Source of the DNA: Nitrospiraceae bacterium
GTDB lineage: Bacteria; Nitrospirota; Thermodesulfovibrionia; Thermodesulfovibrionales; UBA9159
Assembly (NCBI GenBank): GCA_003453735.1
Contig: DMNE01000299.1
Location: forward strand, 9,498 to 20,996
Direction of reading: 5' to 3'
Length of the DNA stretch: 11,499 bases
Below, piece after piece: positions 5,988-11,499 of the stretch (position 1 is its first letter; the number at the start of each line of letters is the position of its first letter). Below the pieces are notes generated by a model, which saw only the letters and a list, made by a program, of their open reading frames with translations, was not told where the DNA came from and ran no database searches. A program made the position numbers and the translations under genes.

Positions 5988-7580
5988 CTACCGAGCCATG
6001 CCCCTGCTGACCAGTTCACTGAAAAACGGGGAATTATCGCAAAATTTAAGCCCGGACTCCTGGGTTATTTTTCCTTCTATACAGAGTTTTGCAAGACTTT
6101 GATCGATCGAGATAAAATCATCTGTTGACTGTTGCAGCATGCTGCGTATCTGATGGGTCTTCCCTTCCCGGATGAGATTTCTGACCCGGTAGGTGTTCGC
6201 GAGTTTTTCATAGGCAAGTATCCTCCCTCCCCCATCCTTCAGGGGAATCAATCTCTGGTTGAGAATAAGGAGGAAATTCTCTGCAAGCTGCACCCTTATC
6301 GGCTGCTGTTTCTGCGGCGGAAATATGTCAATGATTCTATCTATGGTTGAAGTGGCCGTATTGGAATGGAGGGTAGTGAGAACGAGATGGCCGGTCTCTG
6401 CAGCCTGGAGGCCTATCGCAAAGCTTTCCGGATCACGCATCTCTCCGATAACAATAACATCAGGGGACTGCCGGAAGACATGCCTAAGCCCTTCATGAAA
6501 AGAGGTTGTATCAATACCTACTTCCCTTTGGTTGACATTGCTCGCCTTGTGCTTATGGAGGTACTCTATGGGGTCCTCTATGGTTAGGATATTGCACTTC
6601 CTCTTGGTGTTGATGATGTCGACCATGGCCGCCAGCGTGGTCGTCTTGCCGTGGCCTGTCGGACCGGTAATCAATATGAGTCCCTGTGTCTTCAACGCAA
6701 AGTCCTGTATCCATGAAGGCAATCCCAGCTTTTCGATGCGGGGGATGATTTCGACAATGTGTCTTACCGCTATAGAGACGGAGTTTCTCTGCTGGTATAT
6801 GTTTATCCTGAACCTCCCGAACTCCGGAAAAGTATACGCAAAATCCAGTTCCTTCTCCCTTTCGAACTCTTCCCTCTGATGGGCGGATAATAAGTCTTGG
6901 GCGTAATTCTTAACCTGTTGCGGGGTGAGCGAAGAATGAGAGATCCTCTTGATCTCATTATCCTTCTTCAGACACGGAGGGACACCTGCCGTGAGGAGCA
7001 GGTCCGATGCTTCTTCGGCAACAAGCGCCCGGAAAAGACGCTCCAAATCCATGAGATCGACATCCACGCCCCGCTTCTGCTCGTTGATCCGTTCGAGCTC
7101 TGCGCCATTGAAAGGTTTATCAAGCTTTTCCCCGAATTCCTCAAGGCGCTTTATCACAGCCGTCATCTGATAGTGCGGGACAACAACGGGCTGCAGAGGC
7201 CTGCTGACGCGGAATTCAAGGTCTCTGATTACCGAGACGTCATGGGGATTTACCATCGCCAGCGTGATACCTTCATCACGGTTCGCAAGGGGCAGAACCT
7301 TATATTCCTTTATCTCCTTAAAAGGAAGGATTTCAATAACCGAGGGTTCGATCGTCAGTTTATAGAGATTTGCGGTCGAGACATTCAATTGCCGCCCCAA
7401 AAAGGCGAGCAGCTCCTCAGCATCAATATGACCGCGTTCAACTAGTATCGAGCCGATGCGCTCTCCGGATTGTGATTGAACCCTCAAGGCCTCCTTCAAT
7501 TCATTCTGGGTTATCCGTTCAGCCTCGAGCAACATCTCACCGAGCCTCTGTCTCTTCATCTTGCCCGCCGTCGAAAGCAT
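5988..7580 (-). CDS. pilT: PilT-type pilus retraction ATPase with N-terminal MshEN domain
   Basis: This 530-residue cytoplasmic ATPase is predicted to power type IV pilus retraction. Its N-terminus has two 24-residue MshEN motifs, R12-Q35 (starting RLGEMLLEAE) and R41-Q64 (starting RIGSILVERG), split by a five-residue spacer. This is the arrangement known to bind cyclic di-GMP in MshE. The rest of a GspE-N-like domain runs to about 150. From about 180 the protein follows PilT, not PilB: EEASDLLLTAGVPP, FRINIYQQRNSVSIAVRHI, Walker A GPTGHGKTT at 306-314, Asp box TIEDPIEY at 333-340, Walker B with E380, His box ETGHLVLTTLHSNTA at 395-409, and the PilT hallmark RVRNLIRE at 465-472. Ordinary PilT is about 350 residues, so the extra N-terminus is a fusion. 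No other pilus gene is in the window. The start is set by AGGAGGGG; the longer ORF reaching 7670 would overlap the promoter. Confidence 0.9.
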   Translation of the reverse strand: MLSTAGKMKRQRLGEMLLEAERITQNELKEALRVQSQSGERIGSILVERGHIDAEELLAFLGRQLNVSTANLYKLTIEPSVIEILPFKEIKEYKVLPLANRDEGITLAMVNPHDVSVIRDLEFRVSRPLQPVVVPHYQMTAVIKRLEEFGEKLDKPFNGAELERINEQKRGVDVDLMDLERLFRALVAEEASDLLLTAGVPPCLKKDNEIKRISHSSLTPQQVKNYAQDLLSAHQREEFEREKELDFAYTFPEFGRFRINIYQQRNSVSIAVRHIVEIIPRIEKLGLPSWIQDFALKTQGLILITGPTGHGKTTTLAAMVDIINTKRKCNILTIEDPIEYLHKHKASNVNQREVGIDTTSFHEGLRHVFRQSPDVIVIGEMRDPESFAIGLQAAETGHLVLTTLHSNTATSTIDRIIDIFPPQKQQPIRVQLAENFLLILNQRLIPLKDGGGRILAYEKLANTYRVRNLIREGKTHQIRSMLQQSTDDFISIDQSLAKLCIEGKITQESGLKFCDNSPFFSELVSRGMAR

Positions 7581-7583
7581 TCG

Positions 7584-7591
7584 CCCCTCCT
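7584..7591 (-). promoter_or_regulatory. Ribosome binding site deciding the pilT start
   Basis: On the minus strand AGGAGGGG precedes the ATG at 7580, with AGGAGG five bases away. Neither the in-frame ATG further upstream (7670) nor the one downstream (7559) has a comparable signal, so this site selects the 530-residue form. Confidence 0.85.
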
Positions 7592-7641
7592 GTTCACAGA
7601 AACCTTCCCTTTCACTTCCGGATAAAAAGCCTAAGCATCTA

Positions 7642-7670
7642 ATAGTAGCAGATTCCGGCTTATGATACAA
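7642..7670 (-). promoter_or_regulatory. Predicted sigma-70-like extended -10 promoter for pilT
   Basis: Reading the minus strand, TTGTAT (7665-7670) is followed after exactly 17 bases by TACTAT (7642-7647), which is preceded by TG-C to make an extended -10. Transcription would start near 7635 and leave a leader of about 55 bases before the pilT ATG. The -35 is a poor match (three of six) and the -10 matches four of six, so this is a prediction from spacing and position only. Confidence 0.45.
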
Positions 7671-7677
7671 TACTCAT

Positions 7678-8406
7678 ATGCCAACCTTGCATGTAGGATG
7701 TAGCGGTTTCTTCTACGACCACTGGAAAGGCAACTTTTACCTAGCTGATTTACCGAAAAAACGGTGGCTCGAACATTATGCAAAAACATTCTCTACTGTC
7801 GAACTCAATGTAACCTTTTACCAGCTTCCTGATAAAGAGACCTTCAACCGGTGGTACGAAGAAACGCCGCCGGGCTTTGTATTTTCCGTGAAGGGGAGCC
7901 GATTCATAACTCATGTGAAGAAGCTGAAGGCGTCCGCTGAGCCTATTGATGTTTTTTTCTCGAGGGTACTGGCGTTAAGGGAAAAGCTGGGCGTCATATT
8001 GTGGCAACTACCGCCAAGGCTAAAGGCAGACTCCGAGCGACTCGCTGATTTCCTAGAACTCCTGAAGCCCTACGGCACGAGGAATACTTTTGAGTTCAGG
8101 GATAAGTCGTGGATTTCAAAAAAAGTGTTCTCGGTCATTGAAAAGGCAAAGGCGGCCCTCTGTATGGCTGATTGGCCTGAATTCCTGAATGATCTACCCG
8201 TTTCTGCTGACTTCGTCTACATGAGAAAACATGGTGAGGACGGCGGCTATGCCACGTGCTACAGTCCTGAACAATTGAAAGCTGATGCAGCTAGAATACG
8301 GAGGTATATCAGGCAGGGTAAGGACGTCTTCATCTATTTTAACAACGACGCATTTGGATACGCTCCGAAAAATGCAAAGGAACTCATTGCACTAACGAAG
8401 AAATGA
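7678..8406 (+). CDS. yecE: DUF72 / YecE family protein
   Basis: This 242-residue soluble protein belongs to the DUF72 (COG1801, YecE) family, which adopts a TIM-barrel-like fold and has no firmly established biochemical role. Recognisable blocks are VGCSGFFYDHWKGNFY at 6-21, VELNVTFYQLP at 41-51, FSVKGSRFITHVKKL at 69-83, LWQLPP at 108-113, EFRDKSW at 139-145, YMRKHG at 181-186 and DVFIYFNND at 216-224. Length is typical for the family. The ATG is confirmed by the family's conserved beginning a few residues later. No Shine-Dalgarno is visible upstream, and TATGAT/TACAAT at 7661-7671 could be a -10 box very close to the start, so the message may be leaderless. Its last four bases (ATGA) overlap the polX start, suggesting translational coupling and perhaps a link to DNA metabolism. 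Confidence 0.92.
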   Translation: MPTLHVGCSGFFYDHWKGNFYLADLPKKRWLEHYAKTFSTVELNVTFYQLPDKETFNRWYEETPPGFVFSVKGSRFITHVKKLKASAEPIDVFFSRVLALREKLGVILWQLPPRLKADSERLADFLELLKPYGTRNTFEFRDKSWISKKVFSVIEKAKAALCMADWPEFLNDLPVSADFVYMRKHGEDGGYATCYSPEQLKADAARIRRYIRQGKDVFIYFNNDAFGYAPKNAKELIALTKK

Positions 8407-10124
8407 TAAACCGCCAGATAGCCGTGATCTTCAACGGGATAGCGGATCTCCTGGAGATAAAGGGGGAAAATCCTTTCAGGGTAAGGGCCTACCGGCGTGC
8501 TGCCCAGAACATCGACGGTCTACCTCATGACGTCGGTCTGATGACCGATGAGGCTCTCCTGGAGGTTCCGGGGATCGGACATGACCTCGCGGCGAAGATA
8601 CGGGAGTACGCCGACACCGGTAAGATAACGGCTTATGAGGAACTGAAAAAGGAGGTGCCTGAAGGCCTGCCTGTGCTGCTTTCCGTTCCCAGTCTCGGTC
8701 CCAAAACGGCAAGAATCCTCTATGATACGCTGAAAATAAAGGATATCGACGACTTGGAACGTCTTGCCCGGGAACACAAGTTATCAGGCCTTCCCGGCAT
8801 AAAGGAGAAGACGGAAGAAAATATCCTTAAGGGCATAGCGATGCTCAAGAGGGGCTTGGAGAGAAAACCGATCGGAAGGGTGCGCCCTGTAGCAGAGGAG
8901 CTACTCGAACAATTGCGGAAAAAGGCTCCGGTTAAGGAACTCCGGCTTGCAGGGAGTCTCAGGCGGTGGAAGGAGACCATAAACGATATTGACATCCTGG
9001 CCACGTCTCACGCCCCGCAAAGGGTCATGAATAGCTTCGTTCATCTCCCCCAGGTGAGGAGTATTCTGATGCACGGCCCGACGAAATCCAGCGTTGTTAT
9101 TGCTGATGGGATTCAGGTTGATCTCAGGGTCGTTGAAGAAGGGGCATTTGGCGCGGCCCTCGCATATTTTACCGGGAGTAAGGCCCACAATATACGACTC
9201 CGGGAGATGGCGGTAAAAGAAGGGCTGAAGATCAACGAGTATGGGATATTCAGGGAGTCTGATAAGAAAAGACTCGGCGGCGAAAAAGAAGAAGATGTTT
9301 ACCGGCTTCTCGGTCTGCCTTACATAGCTCCGGAATTACGTGAGGACACCGGGGAGATTGAGGCGGCCCGCGAGGGGAGACTACCAAAGCTCATAACGAT
9401 CGATGATATAAAAGGGGATCTCCATGTCCATACCAAAAAGAGCGACGGCAGCCACACCCTCAATGAACTCGTCGAGGCGGCGCGAAAGCAAGGGTATGAG
9501 TATATCGCGATCACAGACCATTCAAAGGGCCTCGGTGTTGCAAAGGGGCTCAATGAAGAAAGGATCCTCGACGAGACACGGGAAATAAAGGCGATGAACA
9601 AGCAGTTGCGAGGATTCAGAGTCTTCACAGGGGTTGAGGTTGACATCAGGAGCGACTATACCCTCGACCTTCCGGATGGTGTGCTCAAGGAGCTCGATAT
9701 TGTCGTGGCCTCAATCCATTCGGGTTTTCGACAGAGCAAAGAACAGCTTACCAAGAGAGTTATCTCAGCAATAAAGAATCGCTATGTAACGGCAATTGCC
9801 CATCCCACAGGAAGACTTATCGGCGAGAGGGACGCATACGAAGTGGATATGGAAAAGGTCTTTGCCGCAGCTAAGGAGGCTGGCACGGCATTGGAGATCA
9901 ATGCATATCCCTTGAGGCTCGACCTCAACGACACTAACACAAAAAGGGCAAAGGAGATGGGAATCCCGCTGATGATAAACACTGATACCCATGTGACAAA
10001 TCAGTTTACCTCTATGATATACGGGGTCTCGATAGGCAGAAGAGGTTGGCTTGAGAAAACCGATGTTTTGAATACACGGAACGCAGAAAATCTGTTACAA
10101 TGGGTACAGCGCTCGAAAACATGA
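8403..10124 (+). CDS. polX: DNA polymerase X with PHP domain
   Basis: This 573-residue protein is a bacterial family X polymerase of the usual length, implicated in base excision repair gap filling. Residues 1 to about 150 are the 8-kDa-like and helix-hairpin-helix region ([12 protein letters not shown] at 55-66, VPSLGPKTA at 95-103, [10 protein letters not shown] at 130-139). The nucleotidyltransferase site reads [16 protein letters not shown] at 184-199, with D195 and D197, and the third acidic residue is D240 in [18 protein letters not shown] at 256-267 is also typical. From about 335 a PHP phosphoesterase domain follows: [11 protein letters not shown] (H341, H343, D348), ITDHS (D372, H373), E412, H439, AHP (H467) and NTDTH (D528, H530). 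All expected metal-site residues appear present, so a 3'-5' exonuclease or related activity, as known for Bacillus PolX, is plausible. It starts within the end of yecE and has only a weak ribosome binding site, consistent with coupling. Confidence 0.96.
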   Translation: MINRQIAVIFNGIADLLEIKGENPFRVRAYRRAAQNIDGLPHDVGLMTDEALLEVPGIGHDLAAKIREYADTGKITAYEELKKEVPEGLPVLLSVPSLGPKTARILYDTLKIKDIDDLERLAREHKLSGLPGIKEKTEENILKGIAMLKRGLERKPIGRVRPVAEELLEQLRKKAPVKELRLAGSLRRWKETINDIDILATSHAPQRVMNSFVHLPQVRSILMHGPTKSSVVIADGIQVDLRVVEEGAFGAALAYFTGSKAHNIRLREMAVKEGLKINEYGIFRESDKKRLGGEKEEDVYRLLGLPYIAPELREDTGEIEAAREGRLPKLITIDDIKGDLHVHTKKSDGSHTLNELVEAARKQGYEYIAITDHSKGLGVAKGLNEERILDETREIKAMNKQLRGFRVFTGVEVDIRSDYTLDLPDGVLKELDIVVASIHSGFRQSKEQLTKRVISAIKNRYVTAIAHPTGRLIGERDAYEVDMEKVFAAAKEAGTALEINAYPLRLDLNDTNTKRAKEMGIPLMINTDTHVTNQFTSMIYGVSIGRRGWLEKTDVLNTRNAENLLQWVQRSKT

Positions 10125-10139
10125 TGGACGAGGGGCCGA

Positions 10140-11499
10140 ATGAAAAAGCGTATAATCATATGCGAAAAAGACCATAGGATGCTTGCATCCCTGAAATCCT
10201 TCTTTCGGAACAGGAGGGACTATCAGGCTGAATATTTAGAGAGCATTGGTTCGTTAAAGGAAGCATGGCTGCACGGTGAGGATCCTGATATCTGCATTGT
10301 CTCTGCTGCTGCCCTCGGAAGGCGCTCTGCGCTTCCTTCAGGAACTTCCGTCATAGCGACCATTCCCGGGGGCGATGCGGCGGGCATTAGCGCAGCCGTT
10401 AAGAAAGGTGTTGATGATTATCTCCTCAGTCCTTTTTATGAAGAAGACCTCGCCTTTAAGATCAAGAGCATCCTCGAGAGAAGGCAGCTGGTCGATCACC
10501 TCAAGAAAGAGAGAAACGACCTCAGGATCATGACCGAGCTTACCTATCTGATATCCTCAACCCTCGACACCCATGAGATACTCTATCTCATTGTTAAAAA
10601 GATCTCAGAGGTCATACCCGTAACACGGTGTTCCATCATCCGCACGGACGAGGACAAACGTTACGCCTATGTCGTCTCGACCTACGAAGATCCAAAACTG
10701 GCAAACATAAAACTTGACCTTGTCAAGTATCCGGAAATTAAACAAGCACTGATACGGAAAGAGCCGGTCGTCATCACTGATGTCAGCACGGACCCTCTCA
10801 TGGAAAGGGTCCGTGATATCATCTTCCCCCTCGGTATCAGTTCCATTGTGGTCGTCCCCATCATTTTTCACGAGGAGGTGATTGGGACGCTCTTTCTCAG
10901 GACATCCCGGGTACGTTCAGCGTTCACCGAGTATGAGATCAACCTCTGCAATGTCATTGCTAATGTTTCTGCGAATGCGCTCTATAACGCTTCCCTCTTT
11001 GAGAAGATGGAGAACGAAAAGGCACGCCTGGAAAAGCTCGCCATAACTGATTTCCTGACGGATGTTTACAACATCAGGTATTTTTATCACCGGCTCACCG
11101 AGGAATTCAGTCGGTCAATGCGGTACAGCATTCCGTTGAGTTGCCTCATGATCGACGTTGACCACTTCAAGGACATTAATGACAAATACGGCCACCGGAC
11201 AGGGGACAACGTGCTCAGAGCATTCGCTCAGTTATTAAGAAAACATACCAGGAAGAGCGACGTGCTCGCTCGATACGGCGGTGAAGAATTCATTATGCTC
11301 CTCGCACAGACGACAGAAGAGGGCGCTGCGGCAAAAGCAGAGGCCATCCGCGCCTTCACGGCCGAATTCCACTTCCGAGCCCTGAGGGGCGAAAAAGGCC
11401 CCACCGTCAGCATCGGTATCGCGTCGTATCCGAGTCCTCTCATAAAAGACAGCGAAGATCTCATTACGTTTGCGGATGACGCTCTGTATAAAGCAAAAA
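10140..11499 (+). CDS. Pseudo-receiver-GAF-GGDEF diguanylate cyclase (3' truncated)
   Basis: This frame is open from the ATG to the right edge (453 codons, no stop). Residues 1 to about 115 have receiver-like order (MKKRIIICEKD at the start, DDYLLSPF at 92-99). However, the phosphoacceptor position after PDICIV is S55 and the conserved Lys before PF is S97, so it cannot be phosphorylated normally. Residues about 130-285 form a GAF sensory domain (ELTYLISSTLDTHEILY, then ISSIVVVPI and VIGTLFL). A short coiled coil leads to GGDEF from about 298: DFLTDVYN, the metal-binding IDVDHFKDIND with D339, and active-site GGEEF at 380-384. RKSD at 371-374, five residues upstream, is a product-inhibition I-site. 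It is therefore predicted to make cyclic di-GMP from two GTP, under feedback control. No membrane segment is seen. GAGGGG at 10130-10135 is a good ribosome binding site; the gene lies 15 bases after polX. Confidence 0.93.
   Translation, partial: MKKRIIICEKDHRMLASLKSFFRNRRDYQAEYLESIGSLKEAWLHGEDPDICIVSAAALGRRSALPSGTSVIATIPGGDAAGISAAVKKGVDDYLLSPFYEEDLAFKIKSILERRQLVDHLKKERNDLRIMTELTYLISSTLDTHEILYLIVKKISEVIPVTRCSIIRTDEDKRYAYVVSTYEDPKLANIKLDLVKYPEIKQALIRKEPVVITDVSTDPLMERVRDIIFPLGISSIVVVPIIFHEEVIGTLFLRTSRVRSAFTEYEINLCNVIANVSANALYNASLFEKMENEKARLEKLAITDFLTDVYNIRYFYHRLTEEFSRSMRYSIPLSCLMIDVDHFKDINDKYGHRTGDNVLRAFAQLLRKHTRKSDVLARYGGEEFIMLLAQTTEEGAAAKAEAIRAFTAEFHFRALRGEKGPTVSIGIASYPSPLIKDSEDLITFADDALYKAK

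Noticed and set aside
6897..7445. 182-residue plus-strand ORF opposite pilT
   Set aside because: It is antisense to conserved MshEN/PilT coding sequence and shows no known motif or convincing ribosome binding site.
7581..7670. 30-residue N-terminal extension of PilT from the ATG at 7670
   Set aside because: AGGAGGGG precedes the ATG at 7580, and the longer start would fall within the predicted -35 box.
1..11499. Mobile elements, CRISPR arrays, tRNA/rRNA genes, phage or defence islands
   Set aside because: No repeat arrays, transposase-like ORFs, terminal inverted repeats or RNA gene cores were seen; gene order and coding style look chromosomal throughout.

Overview
The window is an ordinary, densely coded bacterial chromosome segment with roughly balanced base composition. 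I see no insertion sequence, CRISPR array, tRNA or rRNA. It holds ten genes; the first is cut by the left edge and the last by the right edge. The gene set (fused RibBA, an unusually long class II aldolase next to a phosphofructokinase, a PHP-type PolX, type IV pilus and cyclic-di-GMP proteins) suggests a free-living anaerobic bacterium. My best guess is Nitrospirota (Thermodesulfovibrionia-like) or a deltaproteobacterial relative. This is inferred from style and not proven by any marker in the window.

Left block (1-5974, plus strand). The riboflavin genes come first: the tail of riboflavin synthase, then ribBA. A tandem PilZ-like protein follows. Next is an unrecognised protein with a coiled coil, a winged helix and a PD-(D/E)XK-like core, whose 3' end overlaps a 48-residue four-cysteine protein. 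The block ends with a class II fructose-bisphosphate-aldolase-type enzyme and a 6-phosphofructokinase, adjacent steps of upper glycolysis/gluconeogenesis. Gaps are short (an 8-base overlap up to about 100 bases), so much of this may be co-transcribed, but no terminator or promoter could be fixed inside it.

Middle (5988-7580, minus strand). A PilT-type pilus retraction ATPase carries an N-terminal MshEN cyclic-di-GMP-binding domain. It converges on pfkA and is divergent from the right block. A plausible extended -10 promoter lies in the divergent gap, and a strong Shine-Dalgarno sequence fixes the start.

Right block (7678-11499, plus strand). A DUF72/YecE protein with no visible Shine-Dalgarno overlaps polX by four bases (ATGA). 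polX is followed 15 bases later by a pseudo-receiver-GAF-GGDEF diguanylate cyclase that runs off the right edge.

Three separate genes bear on cyclic di-GMP: a candidate producer (GGDEF with an intact I-site), a well-supported receptor (MshEN fused to PilT) and a doubtful receptor (degenerate tandem PilZ). This is the clearest functional theme beyond housekeeping. The least explained part is the nuclease-fold gene and its overlapping four-cysteine partner at 2292-3306.
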